This document shows, one piece after another, positions 40,577-49,551 of a DNA stretch of 64,000 nucleotides. Made by a program: the position numbers and the translations under genes. Position 1 is the stretch's first letter. Every line of letters begins with the position of its first letter. Below the pieces are notes generated by a model. That model did no database searches and was not told the DNA's origin. It was given only the letters and a program-made list of their open reading frames with translations. Source of the DNA: Archangium violaceum (GTDB lineage: Bacteria > Myxococcota > Myxococcia > Myxococcales > Myxococcaceae). The DNA is taken from NCBI RefSeq assembly GCF_016859125.1, contig NZ_CP069338.1, positions 7,131,501-7,195,500 of the forward strand, read 5' to 3'.

Positions 40577-43396
40577 ATGTCGTCATGGAATGGGAGCAGA
40601 CGTGCCGCCACCATGTGGGCGGCCGTATTGCTGGTCGTATCCGTCGCCACGGGATGTGGAAAGCAGGAGGGTGTTGACCAGGGCGGGAGCGCGCAGGTCC
40701 AGGTCACGCTGTCACAGGAGCTCTCGAGCGCGGACGTGAAGGGGGTCCGTGTCGAGGTCCGGGGCCCTGGCATCTCGTCGCCCCTCTCGACCGAGCTGGT
40801 CCCGTCGGGGAGCGCGTGGCAGGGAACCCTCGGCGGCATCCCCTCGGGCACGGAGCGCGTCTTCGAGGCCTTCGCGTACGACGCGGCCGGGGCGGTCCTC
40901 TACCGGGGAAGCTCGAGCCCCACCTCGGTGGGCGCGGGGGCCACGGTGAGCGTCCTCCTGACGCTGCAGCAGGTGTCGCGCCCGCCTCCCTACGAGAACG
41001 AGCCACCGCGGATCGACTCCGTCGTGGTGTCCGCCACCACGGTGCACCCGGGCGGTTCCGTCAGCCTGAGGGTCACCGCGCATGATCCCAACGGAGACGC
41101 GCTGAGCTACGCCTGGACGGCGGCGGCGGGCTTCTTCAGCTCCGCCTCCTCCGCGACGACCACCTGGACGGCGCCCCCCACCGAGGGCGTGCAGCGGCTC
41201 CAACTGGACGTGACGGACGCGAAGGGCACGAGCGTCTCCGTCAACTTCGACATCAGCGTGCAGCTCGATGGGGCCACCGGGAACGCCGATGTGTCGATCG
41301 GTTTCAACTCCTGGCCGCGGATCAGCACCATGCAGGGGACGCCGTCCGTCCTGGCGGAAGGCGGGACGACGGCGCTCTCCGTCACGGCCGTGGACGCCGA
41401 GGGCGATGCCCTGTCCTACTCCTGGAGCACCGAGTGCGTGGGCACCTTCTCCAACCCGGCGGCGAGCTCCCCGTCCTTCACCTTGAACGCGGTGCCGGCT
41501 TCCGGCCGTTGTGCCTTTCGGGTGACGGCCTCGGACGGGCGCGGGGGCCAGGGCGTGGGCACCCTCGTCCTCCAGGTGGGGACCACGCCGCGTGTCAACG
41601 TGGCTCCCCGGATCGACAGCTTCTGGCAGAGCGCCATCGAGGCCAACGGGGGTGAGGCCGTGACGCTGGGCCTCGCCGCGCACGATCCCGAGGGCAAGCC
41701 CGTGGTCTTCTCCTGGAGCACGACCTCCGGGACGCTCCGGCCGCCCCGGTGGACCGCCGGCTCGAGCGAGGTGGAGTGGGTGGCGCCGGTGTGCTTCGAC
41801 CTGCCCGTGGCGATCACCGGCACCGTCACGGACGCGGATGGGGCCTCGGTGGGGTACACCTTCAACATCGCCCCGACCGAGAGCGCGAAGTGCGGGTCGT
41901 TCGCGGTGAGCGGCGTACGCAATACCCACTTCGTCCAGGCCGATGGCTCGGTCATCGTGCTTCCGGCCGACCTGTCCACGACGGTCATCGGCGCGTGGGT
42001 GCCCACCCTGGATGGTTCGAGCTACGTCTACCGCTCCGGCTCCGGCCAGGCCAACGGCACCTTCCTCATTCCCGGCGTGGAGCGGACTCCGTACTTCCTC
42101 CAGTTCGGTGCCACCTACCTGTGGACCCACAGCCGGAACGTCGATCTCAGCGCCGCCACACTGGGCCGCCCCGACGTGGTGGAGGAGTCCGCGGGGACCC
42201 GGCTCGCCATCCAGCTCCATGGGCTCTCCCCCTGGCAGGTCTCGGATGACCTGCAGCTCCACTCGACGGGCGCGGGCATCGGCTACTTCACGAGGGCCTG
42301 CTCCTCGCCGAACCTGGAGCCCCTGGAGGGCACCACGGTCTACATGGACGACATCGACTACGGAGCGTCCCTCGGGAACTGCGGGGCCGCGCCCGCCCGG
42401 ATCGAGCCGGCCAAGGGGGATTTCGTCTACGTCACCCAGAACGTGCTCCGCTTCGACATGGACGCGGGGCTCTCCTCGGGGCTGGCGATCAACGAGGCCC
42501 GCCTGGGCACCCAGATCCACGACGTGGGCTCGACCGACGGTGGACCGGACGGTGGTTCGTTCGATGGCGGCTCGTTCGATGGCGGGAGTGTCGACGCGGG
42601 GTCCTCCGGGCCGGGGACGATCCTGTTGAAGGGCACGCTGTGGCCCCTGCCGACCACGAGGCAGGCCTTCGATTTCCGCGCGTCGCAGTTCGAGACCCTG
42701 GCGCTCGCCTCTCATCCCAGCGCGACGCTGAATGACGAGCTCGTGAACGTTGGGACCCTGCCGCGCTTCTCGGAGTACGGCCAGTACGATGGCTACCCGG
42801 ATCTCGCCCTCGCCACCAACTACGAGCCCGGGCAGGGCGACTTCCGCGTGGTCCTGCAGTACGGCAACCCGTACCCGAGCCACTGGCAGCGGATCGTCAC
42901 CGCCCAGGCGAGCGCGCTCGTTCCCTTCTCGCTCACCCGGGCCGATGGAAGCACGACCCGTACGGCCTATTACCAGGCGGCGGCCTACTCGCAGGTTCAG
43001 ATGATGGATGGGGTGACGCAGACGCTCGTGCCCCAGGTGGGCCCACCCCGCGACCTGCGCATCAACGGCGCGAGCGCGACGGGGAACCTCTCGGGCGTGG
43101 GGCCGACTCCGCTGGTGAGCTGGACGGGGCCGGCTCTGGGCACCCCGACCCGTTACCTGGTGCGGCTCTACGAGCTGGCCGCCACGTCCACCGGTGGCAC
43201 GTCCCGGAGACAGGTGGGCTTCTTCTACACGACGCAGACCCAGTTCCGCCCCCCGCCCGGCTTCCTCGTCTCCGGGAGGACCTACATGATCCTGCTGTAC
43301 GCGTACTCCATGCCGGGCGCGAACCCGGATCTGCCGTTCGTGAACGGGCCGAGCTATCACTACGCCTCGGCGTTCACGGGCACGTTCCAGCCCTGA
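40577..43396 (+). CDS. Large lipoprotein with Ig/PKD-like domains
   Basis: This 939-aa protein has a lipobox (V-A-T-G-C27). Ig/PKD-like units span roughly 145-240, 250-350 and 360-455, each with a D-x-x-G-D/K-x-(L/V)-x-(Y/F)-(A/S)-W-(T/S) strand pair. A beta-rich C-terminal part follows, with a low-complexity D-G-G-S-(F/V) spacer near 655-675 (DNA at 42530-42605 shows the repeat). It is likely a surface protein attached to the outer membrane that binds polysaccharide or cell-surface partners. GGGAGGGAG is the Shine-Dalgarno. It stands alone and is followed by a strong hairpin. Confidence 0.78.
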   Translation: MSSWNGSRRAATMWAAVLLVVSVATGCGKQEGVDQGGSAQVQVTLSQELSSADVKGVRVEVRGPGISSPLSTELVPSGSAWQGTLGGIPSGTERVFEAFAYDAAGAVLYRGSSSPTSVGAGATVSVLLTLQQVSRPPPYENEPPRIDSVVVSATTVHPGGSVSLRVTAHDPNGDALSYAWTAAAGFFSSASSATTTWTAPPTEGVQRLQLDVTDAKGTSVSVNFDISVQLDGATGNADVSIGFNSWPRISTMQGTPSVLAEGGTTALSVTAVDAEGDALSYSWSTECVGTFSNPAASSPSFTLNAVPASGRCAFRVTASDGRGGQGVGTLVLQVGTTPRVNVAPRIDSFWQSAIEANGGEAVTLGLAAHDPEGKPVVFSWSTTSGTLRPPRWTAGSSEVEWVAPVCFDLPVAITGTVTDADGASVGYTFNIAPTESAKCGSFAVSGVRNTHFVQADGSVIVLPADLSTTVIGAWVPTLDGSSYVYRSGSGQANGTFLIPGVERTPYFLQFGATYLWTHSRNVDLSAATLGRPDVVEESAGTRLAIQLHGLSPWQVSDDLQLHSTGAGIGYFTRACSSPNLEPLEGTTVYMDDIDYGASLGNCGAAPARIEPAKGDFVYVTQNVLRFDMDAGLSSGLAINEARLGTQIHDVGSTDGGPDGGSFDGGSFDGGSVDAGSSGPGTILLKGTLWPLPTTRQAFDFRASQFETLALASHPSATLNDELVNVGTLPRFSEYGQYDGYPDLALATNYEPGQGDFRVVLQYGNPYPSHWQRIVTAQASALVPFSLTRADGSTTRTAYYQAAAYSQVQMMDGVTQTLVPQVGPPRDLRINGASATGNLSGVGPTPLVSWTGPALGTPTRYLVRLYELAATSTGGTSRRQVGFFYTTQTQFRPPPGFLVSGRTYMILLYAYSMPGANPDLPFVNGPSYHYASAFTGTFQP

Positions 43397-43404
43397 GCCG
43401 TTCC

Positions 43405-43437
43405 GCCCACCGGAGGGCCTGACGCGCTCCGGTGGGC
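43405..43437 (+). terminator. Hairpin terminator of the large lipoprotein gene
   Basis: An 11-bp perfect stem (GCCCACCGGAG with CTCCGGTGGGC) and an 11-base loop lie 9 bases after the stop. There is no T-tract. Confidence 0.6.
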
Positions 43438-43701
43438 CTCCGACCGTCGACGCTCGTCACCTTGCTCTCCGCGCGAGCGTCGACGCGTTGTGTTGATTGG
43501 AAAACAAAGTTGGTGGATGCTCTCGACCCATCCATCACGCCCGTGTCTCGCGGACGTCTGGGTAAGGAGTCAATGTCTTACACGCGGTGAAGACTCTCTC
43601 GCCGATCTGGGCCTGGCCCGGATTGGCGCAACGGGAGAGCCGCGTCTCGAAAAGAACCGTTCCACTTCCTGTCTGTCTTTCATTTCCCGGAGAGCCGTAA
43701 C

Positions 43702-44883
43702 TTGAAGAAGACCCTGCTGTTGGCCGAAGCGCTGATCGTCCTCGCTGGTGCTGGCTGTGGAAACCCCGATGACATGGTTTCCAACGAGCCGTCCGAGACA
43801 TTGGGAGTCGCCTCCGACTCGCTGACAGTGCAGAACTGCGTCCCCCTCTCCGCGCTCTCGGTGTTGGCCTCGGGTGATGATGGTGCGGGCAGCGTGGCGA
43901 CCAATACGATGGACGACAAGCTCGACACGCGCTGGAGCGGCCCCGGCAAGGGCGCGTGGATCGACTATGATCTGGGCTCGGTCAAATCCATCTCGGGTGC
44001 GGCCATCGCGTGGCACCAGGGCAACACGCGCGCCAGCACCTTCACGATGTCCGTCTCCTCGGACGGGATGAGCTATACGCAGGTCTACTCCGGCAGGAGC
44101 AGTGGCACGACGACTGCGGCGGAGACGTATGCCTTCACCGCGCGCAGCGCGCGCCGCCTGCGCATCACCGTCAACGGCAACACCGTGAACGACTGGGCGA
44201 GCATCACCGAGGCCCGCGTGTGCGGGGCTTCCTCGACGGGCTCCGGCGTGGTGTGGCGCGGCGACTTCGAGACGGGTGACCGCACCCAGTGGAGCAAGAC
44301 GCAGATGGTCAGCGCGGACCGGCTGCAGGTGATTGCCTCTCCGACGCGGCAGGGAGGCTACGCCCTCAAGGCCACGGTGCGTCAGGGCGACAACCCCATC
44401 AGCTCCAGCGGCAACCGCAACGAGCTGGTGCGGATGACGAACGAGAAGGAGGGCGACGAGTTCTTCTACCGCTGGAGCACGATGTTCGCCTCGAACTACC
44501 CGAGCGCGAACACCTGGCAGCTCTTCACCCAGTGGCACCACAGCGGTGACAGCGGCTCTCCGCCGGTGGAGTTCTACGTCAACGGCGAGACCATCTACCT
44601 GCGCGTCCAGGGCAGCACCGTGGTGTGGAGCACGAAGCTGGTGCGCGGGCAGTGGCAGGACTTCATCTTCCACGTGAAGTGGTCGGCGAAATCGAGCGTC
44701 GGCTTCATCGAGCTGTACCACAACGGACAGCTCGTCCTGCCCAAGCGCAACGTCGCCACCCTGTACTCGGGGCAGACCAACTACCTGAAGGTGGGCCTGT
44801 ACCGGAACAGCTCCATCGCCCAGGAGGGCGTGGTGTACCACGACGGGTGGATCCAGGGCCGGAGCCTGCAGGACGTGCAGTAG
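43702..44883 (+). CDS. Discoidin-domain polysaccharide lyase-like lipoprotein
   Basis: The 393-aa protein begins with a TTG start and a lipoprotein signal (L-A-G-A-G-C19). An F5/8 type C (discoidin) domain follows at about 48-175 (D-T-R-W-S-G, W-I-D-Y-D-L-G, S-G-A-A-I-A-W). The C-terminal domain (about 180-390) resembles the concanavalin-like PL20/heparin-lyase group (G-N-R-N-E-L-V-R, W-Q-L-F-T-Q-W-H, L-K-V-G-L-Y-R). It should cut uronic-acid polysaccharides by elimination. AGAGCCG before TTG is weak, so the start is not certain. A 305-bp gap precedes it, holding the previous gene's terminator. Confidence 0.85.
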   Translation: MKKTLLLAEALIVLAGAGCGNPDDMVSNEPSETLGVASDSLTVQNCVPLSALSVLASGDDGAGSVATNTMDDKLDTRWSGPGKGAWIDYDLGSVKSISGAAIAWHQGNTRASTFTMSVSSDGMSYTQVYSGRSSGTTTAAETYAFTARSARRLRITVNGNTVNDWASITEARVCGASSTGSGVVWRGDFETGDRTQWSKTQMVSADRLQVIASPTRQGGYALKATVRQGDNPISSSGNRNELVRMTNEKEGDEFFYRWSTMFASNYPSANTWQLFTQWHHSGDSGSPPVEFYVNGETIYLRVQGSTVVWSTKLVRGQWQDFIFHVKWSAKSSVGFIELYHNGQLVLPKRNVATLYSGQTNYLKVGLYRNSSIAQEGVVYHDGWIQGRSLQDVQ

Positions 44884-44907
44884 CCCCGGCCCGGGCGGGG
44901 GTGGCGG

Positions 44908-45408
44908 CTACGGCAGTCCCGCCACCCACCGCACGATGTCCGACGTGGTCACCAGCCCCACCAGGGCGCCCGTCGCGTTCACCACGGGCACCCGGTGGAC
45001 CCCCGCGTTGACCATGATCTTCGCGGCCTCGGCGAGCGAGGCGCCCTCGGGCACGGTGAGCACCTGCCGGGTCATCACGTCCTCCACGGTGGTGCCCTCG
45101 AGGACATGCTGGCCGGAAGGCAGCGTCACGCGGGCCTCGCCGTCCTCATCGAGCCGGTGGCGCACCAGGTCCGTCTTGGACAGCATCCCCAGCAACTGTC
45201 CCTTCTCGTCCACCACGGGCATGCCGCTGATGACGAGCTCCAGCATCAACTCGGCGGCCGTCTGCAGGCTGGTGTCCGGGCGGACGGAAATCACCTCTCG
45301 GGCCATCACCTCGTCCACCGTGCTCAGGGCGGGCGCCGGGAGCGCCTCGTTCTCTTCCTCGTAGAAGAAGGAGGTGAGCGAGAGGTCGGTCGTCGGGGTG
45401 GCGCGCAT
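44908..45408 (-). CDS. Tandem CBS-domain protein
   Basis: The 166-aa protein has two CBS domains: the first (about 31-85) has V-M-A-R-E-V-I-S-V-R-P and G-M-P-V-V-D-E, the second (about 108-163) has D-V-M-T-R-Q-V-L-T-V and H-R-V-P-V-V-N. CBS pairs bind adenine nucleotides and regulate partners. Stand-alone; the client is unknown. The ATG 45408 is chosen because an AAGGAGCAC Shine-Dalgarno precedes it. Confidence 0.9.
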   Translation of the reverse strand: MRATPTTDLSLTSFFYEEENEALPAPALSTVDEVMAREVISVRPDTSLQTAAELMLELVISGMPVVDEKGQLLGMLSKTDLVRHRLDEDGEARVTLPSGQHVLEGTTVEDVMTRQVLTVPEGASLAEAAKIMVNAGVHRVPVVNATGALVGLVTTSDIVRWVAGLP

Positions 45409-45603
45409 GGTCGTGCTCCTTGTCGGGGCCTCTCCGCGCGTCTGGCCACTGTGCCCACGCGTCTGGAGGCCGTCGGGTCGGGAGCTTTCATTGCAAAGGG
45501 GGCGCCACGCCCTTCGCGAGGGGCCCGCGAGGCCAGGGAGCGCAGGCTCTGCGTCCGGGTCTGGTTGCCCGCGCAACCCGTGCGGGAGCTCCATGCTCGG
45601 GAG

Positions 45604-45624
45604 CTCGCCCTACCACCGGGCGAG
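45604..45624 (-). terminator. Hairpin after the glutaredoxin-like gene
   Basis: A perfect 7-bp stem (CTCGCCC with GGGCGAG) and 7-base loop lie just past the stop on the minus strand. Confidence 0.4.
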
Positions 45625-45629
45625 TGTGC

Positions 45630-46001
45630 TCAGCCGAGCATCTTCTTCAGGGAGCCATCCTCCAGGGCCTTGCGCATGTCATCGAAGCCGCCGATGAGCA
45701 CGCCGCGCACGAAGACCTGGGGGAAGGTGGGCCAGCCGCTCCACATCTTGATGGCGAGCCGCTGCTTCCACATGCCGAAGTAGCCGCCGTACTCCAGGTA
45801 GGTGAACGGGATGCCGGCCTGGGTCAGGGCCTCGCGCGCCTTCTTGACGAAGGGGTTCCGCGCCATGCCCACCACCACCACGGCATCACGCTCGACGGCG
45901 GTGCGCACCTGGTCGACGATGTCACGGTGGAAGCTGGCCATGGCCTCGGCCACGGCGGGGGAACGCTTGTCCTGGGAGTGCAGGGGACGGGGAGTTGTCA
46001 T
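45630..46001 (-). CDS. Glutaredoxin-fold protein without cysteines
   Basis: This 123-aa protein follows the monothiol glutaredoxin pattern: V-V-V-V-G-M-A-R-N-P-F-V-K-K-A-R at the usual active-site position and W-P-T-F-P-Q-V-F-V-R-G with I-G-G-F-D-D-M near the C-terminus (the glutathione-binding loop). In Grx the first motif is C-P-x-C or C-G-F-S, but here no Cys exists in the whole protein. It therefore cannot do thiol exchange or hold a Fe-S cluster by Cys, and likely serves as a binding or scaffold protein. ATG 46001 is used; GTG 46010 is possible. Confidence 0.8.
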   Translation of the reverse strand: MTTPRPLHSQDKRSPAVAEAMASFHRDIVDQVRTAVERDAVVVVGMARNPFVKKAREALTQAGIPFTYLEYGGYFGMWKQRLAIKMWSGWPTFPQVFVRGVLIGGFDDMRKALEDGSLKKMLG

Positions 46002-46162
46002 GGGGCGCACACCCTAACGAGCCCCTCCTCGCGCTCGCAATCCAAATTGCCGTGTCAGGCTTTGCGAGCGTCGCGTCTCTCTTTGCTGAGCGCCCCTCCG
46101 TGGATTCCCGGGAGCCCCGGGGATCCCCACTCGCTGTCCGGGTGGTGTAGAACGAGGGGTCG

Positions 46163-47770
46163 ATGGAGCTCTCCCCGCTCAGGCCCCACCTCGCCTCACC
46201 TCATTCCTTCGACACGACGTCGCTCGTGTCCGATGAGGCCCGCTCCTTCCTCCAGGAGCGGCTCGAGCTGCTCTACAAGGCGCTGTTCTTCCTGGCCTCC
46301 GCCTTCTACGTCCTCACCTCCCTGGGCGCGATCCTCGTGGTTGGTATGCCGTGGGCCGACGCCCTGGTGGAGCCTGCCTTCGCCTTCCATCTGGTCGGCG
46401 CCCTGATGTCGCTCGTCCTCTGGCAGGTGTGCCGCGAGACGCCCCGCTCCCTGCGGACCCTGTCCTGGCTGGACTCCGCGGGGCTGTTGGGCGTGCTCGT
46501 CCTGCTCAAGCTGGATGCCTACTTCGACGCGGATCCCCTGTCGCTCCTGCTCGTCACCAACGGCGCGCTCATCTCCCACGCGGTCATCATCCCCGGCTCC
46601 GTGCGCAGGACGTTCTGGATCTCCCTGCTCGGCGCCCTGCCGGATGGGGCCGTCGTCGCCGTGATGGCGCAGGCCCGGTCGCATAGCGGCTCGCCCATGC
46701 CCACGCTCGATGCCGTGCTGTGGAGCGGGGTCGCCGTCGCCATGGCCACCCTGGTCTCCCAGGTCATCTACGGCCTGCGCAAGCAGGTCCAGGCGGCGCG
46801 GAAGCTGGGCCAGTATACGTTGATCAAGCTGCTGGGCGCCGGAGCCATGGGCGAGGTGTACCTGGCCAGCCACGCCCTGCTGCGCCGCCGCACCGCCATC
46901 AAGCTGCTGAGCGCCAACGTGGATGGTCATGGCCTGGAGCGTTTCGAGCGCGAGGTCCAGCTCACCAGCCAGCTCACCCATCCCAACACCATCGCCATCT
47001 ACGACTATGGCCGCACCGCCGATGGGCTCTTCTATTACGTGATGGAGTACCTGGAGGGCATGGATCTGGACGGGCTGCTGCTGGCCACCGGGCCCCAGCC
47101 TCCCTCACGCGTCATCCACCTCCTGCGGCAGGCGTGCGGGGCGCTGGAGGAGGCGCATGGGTTGGGGTTGCTCCACCGCGACATCAAGCCGGCCAACCTG
47201 TTCCTGTGCCGGCGGCGCGGCGTGCCGGATCTGCTGAAGGTGCTCGACTTCGGCCTGGTGAAGGAGGTGGGGGCCTCCGAGGAGACGTCCCCCCAACGGG
47301 TACACATGGTCGTCGGCACGCCGCTCTACATGGCCCCGGAGGCCATCACCTCCCCGGGGCGCGTGGATGTTCGCGCGGACCTGTATTCGCTGGGCGCGGT
47401 GGGCTACGCGCTGCTCACCGGGTGCCACCTCTTCGAGGGCCGCACCTCGGTGGAGATCTGCTCGCACCACCTGCACACGTCTCCCACGCCACCGGACGTG
47501 CGGCTGGGCCGCGAGGTGCCTCGAGATCTCAGTGACGTGCTCATGCGCTGTCTGTCGAAGCATCCCGACTGCCGCTACGCCAGTGCCCGGGAGCTCCGCC
47601 TGGCGCTGGAGGCCTGCGCCGACGCGGGGAAGTGGACGGAGGAGGATGCCGAGCGCTGGTGGGAGGCCCACGGCTCCGTGATGGAGCAGGCCCGGCCCCG
47701 GAGGGATCCCTCGGCCCTCACCGGGACGCAGACGTTCGTGTCGGCGGAGCTGATCGGCCGGGTGGCGTAG
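46163..47770 (+). CDS. Ser/Thr protein kinase with six-TM N-terminus
   Basis: The 535-aa protein has about six TM segments in residues ~35-205. A protein kinase domain follows (about 218-480) with Gly-loop L-G-A-G-A-M-G-E-V-Y, catalytic lysine in T-A-I-K-L-L, H-R-D-I-K-P-A-N-L-F and D-F-G-L-V-K-E, all complete. Its C-terminus is short and lacks PASTA or other sensors, so sensing may use the membrane part. The order is unusual: most bacterial kinases have the catalytic domain first. Convergent with rho. Confidence 0.92.
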   Translation: MELSPLRPHLASPHSFDTTSLVSDEARSFLQERLELLYKALFFLASAFYVLTSLGAILVVGMPWADALVEPAFAFHLVGALMSLVLWQVCRETPRSLRTLSWLDSAGLLGVLVLLKLDAYFDADPLSLLLVTNGALISHAVIIPGSVRRTFWISLLGALPDGAVVAVMAQARSHSGSPMPTLDAVLWSGVAVAMATLVSQVIYGLRKQVQAARKLGQYTLIKLLGAGAMGEVYLASHALLRRRTAIKLLSANVDGHGLERFEREVQLTSQLTHPNTIAIYDYGRTADGLFYYVMEYLEGMDLDGLLLATGPQPPSRVIHLLRQACGALEEAHGLGLLHRDIKPANLFLCRRRGVPDLLKVLDFGLVKEVGASEETSPQRVHMVVGTPLYMAPEAITSPGRVDVRADLYSLGAVGYALLTGCHLFEGRTSVEICSHHLHTSPTPPDVRLGREVPRDLSDVLMRCLSKHPDCRYASARELRLALEACADAGKWTEEDAERWWEAHGSVMEQARPRRDPSALTGTQTFVSAELIGRVA

Positions 47771-47788
47771 GTCCACCGCCCGGCCGAT
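47753..47788. terminator. Hairpin shared by kinase and rho gene ends
   Basis: ATCGGCCGGG and CCCGGCCGAT pair perfectly around a 16-base loop. The first arm lies in the kinase's last codons, the second in the 25-bp gap to the rho stop. Confidence 0.5.
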
Positions 47789-47795
47789 CCACCCC

Positions 47796-49295
47796 TCACA
47801 GCTCCTCGAGGAACTCGTCGTTGTAGGTGTAGCGGCTGAGCCGCTTGACGAGCGCCTCCATGGCCTCCACGGGCTTCACCGCGAAGAGCATCTGGCGCAT
47901 CTTCTTCACCTTCTCGTACTCCTTGTGGGTGAAGAGCTTCTCCTCCTTGCGCGTGCCCGACTGGCCGATGTTGATGGCCGGGAAGATGCGCTTCTCCGCG
48001 AGGAAGCGGTCCAGCGTCACCTCGGAGTTACCGGTGCCCTTGAACTCCTCGAAGATGACCTCGTCCATGCGGCTGCCGGTGTCGATGAGCGCCGTGCCCA
48101 CGATGGTGAGGCTGCCGGCCTCCTCGGTGGCTCGCGCCGCGCCGAAGATGCGCTTGGGCCGCTCCAGCGCGCGGCTGTCCACGCCGCCCGACAGCGTGCG
48201 TCCCGAGTTGTCCACTTCCTTGTTGTAGGCGCGCGCCAGCCGCGTGATGGAGTCCAGGAGGATCATCACGTCCTTGCCGCTCTCCACCAGACGCCGCGCC
48301 CGCTCCAGCGCCAGCTCGGCCACCTTCAGGTGGTCGCCCGTGGGCCGGTCCGAGCTCGAGGCCAGCACCTCGGCCTTGATGCTGCGGCGCATGTCCGTCA
48401 CTTCCTCGGGGCGCTCGTCGATGAGCAGCACCATGAGGTGGATTTCCGGGTGGTTGGCCACCACCGCCTGGGCAATCCGCTGCAGCATGATCGTCTTGCC
48501 CGTCTTCGGCGGCGCCACGATGAGCGCGCGCTGACCCTTGCCGATGGGGGCGATCAGATCCATCACCCGCGTCACCATCTCGCGGTGGCCGTTCTCCAGC
48601 TTGATGCGCTCCACCGGGTCCACGGACGTCAGGTCCGCGAAGTGGGGCAGGCGGCTCATCTGCTCCAGCGGGCGGCCATCCACCTGCTCCACGCGCTGGA
48701 TGATGCCCTTCTGGCCCTTCATCTGCGCGAGGGCGTTCAGATACTGGCCCGGGCGCAGCCGCAGCTTCTGCACCAGGTTCTTCGGAATCTCCGCGTCGTC
48801 CGGCGCGGGCAGCAGGTTGCGCTTGAGCTGCCTCAGGAAGGCGTTGGGGCCCTTGGCCTCGGTGTCGAGCACGCCCTCCACCGGTGCCAGCGATGGCTGG
48901 GGCGCCGGCTGCGGGGGCCTCGGCTGACCGCCACCCTGCGGCTGTTGCTGCTGCTGGGCCATCCGTTGCTGGTACTGCTGCAACTCCTGCGGCGTGAGGA
49001 ACACCTGCTGCTGCTGGCCGTCGGGACCGGCCACCATGCGGTAGGCCTGTCCGTCCGGGGTGAACTGCACCTGGGCACCCCTGCGACGACGACGGCGGCG
49101 GCGGCGGCGGCCTCCACCCTGGCCGGGCGGGCCACCCGAGGGCTGTCCCGGCGCGGGGGCAGCGCCCTCGCCCTCGTCGGGGCCCTCGTCGCCCTCGCCC
49201 TCGTCATCGCCATCATCCACGTCCGGTGGCGCCTCGGCGCGGGCGGCCATGGGGGACGGGACGTCTCGGGGATCTCGGTTATCGGTTTCGCTCAT
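47796..49295 (-). CDS. rho: Transcription termination factor Rho
   Basis: The 499-aa hexameric helicase has a long, low-complexity N-terminus: acidic at about 22-45, a ten-arginine run in R-R-R-R-R-R-R-R-R-R (near 64-73), and Gln/Pro-rich stretches to about 140. The core RNA-binding domain and ATPase follow, with Walker A A-P-P-K-T-G-K-T-I-M-L (near 262-272), Walker B I-L-L-D-S-I-T-R-L-A, Q loop G-G-V-D-S-R-A-L and an R-loop region. Extra N-terminal regions occur in Rho of other GC-rich bacteria and alter RNA contact or phase behaviour. Essential gene in a single copy here. Confidence 0.97.
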   Translation of the reverse strand: MSETDNRDPRDVPSPMAARAEAPPDVDDGDDEGEGDEGPDEGEGAAPAPGQPSGGPPGQGGGRRRRRRRRRRGAQVQFTPDGQAYRMVAGPDGQQQQVFLTPQELQQYQQRMAQQQQQPQGGGQPRPPQPAPQPSLAPVEGVLDTEAKGPNAFLRQLKRNLLPAPDDAEIPKNLVQKLRLRPGQYLNALAQMKGQKGIIQRVEQVDGRPLEQMSRLPHFADLTSVDPVERIKLENGHREMVTRVMDLIAPIGKGQRALIVAPPKTGKTIMLQRIAQAVVANHPEIHLMVLLIDERPEEVTDMRRSIKAEVLASSSDRPTGDHLKVAELALERARRLVESGKDVMILLDSITRLARAYNKEVDNSGRTLSGGVDSRALERPKRIFGAARATEEAGSLTIVGTALIDTGSRMDEVIFEEFKGTGNSEVTLDRFLAEKRIFPAINIGQSGTRKEEKLFTHKEYEKVKKMRQMLFAVKPVEAMEALVKRLSRYTYNDEFLEEL

Positions 49296-49499
49296 GGTCT
49301 ACGGGATTCGGCGCGTCCCAGGGAGGGATTCCCCGGCGGGAGGCGCACGAGGTTCTGCGGTCTGTGGGACAGAAGCCCGACGCGGGATCCTCGGGACGGC
49401 CCGCGCCTGGCACGAGCCACCCGCCGACCGAACCGCCGGCTCCTGGAGCGTCCCGGCGGCCTCGTGGCCGACCGGAAAGCGCCCAACAACACTAACAGA

Positions 49500-49540
49500 G
49501 GACACGGAGGATGCCCGGAGAATTTCATCTCCGTTTGTCC
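49500..49540 (-). terminator. Possible terminator of the SppA gene
   Basis: Nested arms GGACA/TGTCC and CGGAG/CTCCG form a hairpin 11 bases past the sppA-like stop on the minus strand. The rest of 49296-49551 shows no gene and should carry the rho promoter. Confidence 0.35.
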
Positions 49541-49551
49541 TCCCCGTGACG

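Noticed and set aside
42530-42605. Tandem DNA repeat as a CRISPR or minisatellite element
   Set aside because: It lies in frame within a gene and encodes a Gly/Asp/Ser linker; there are no spacers.
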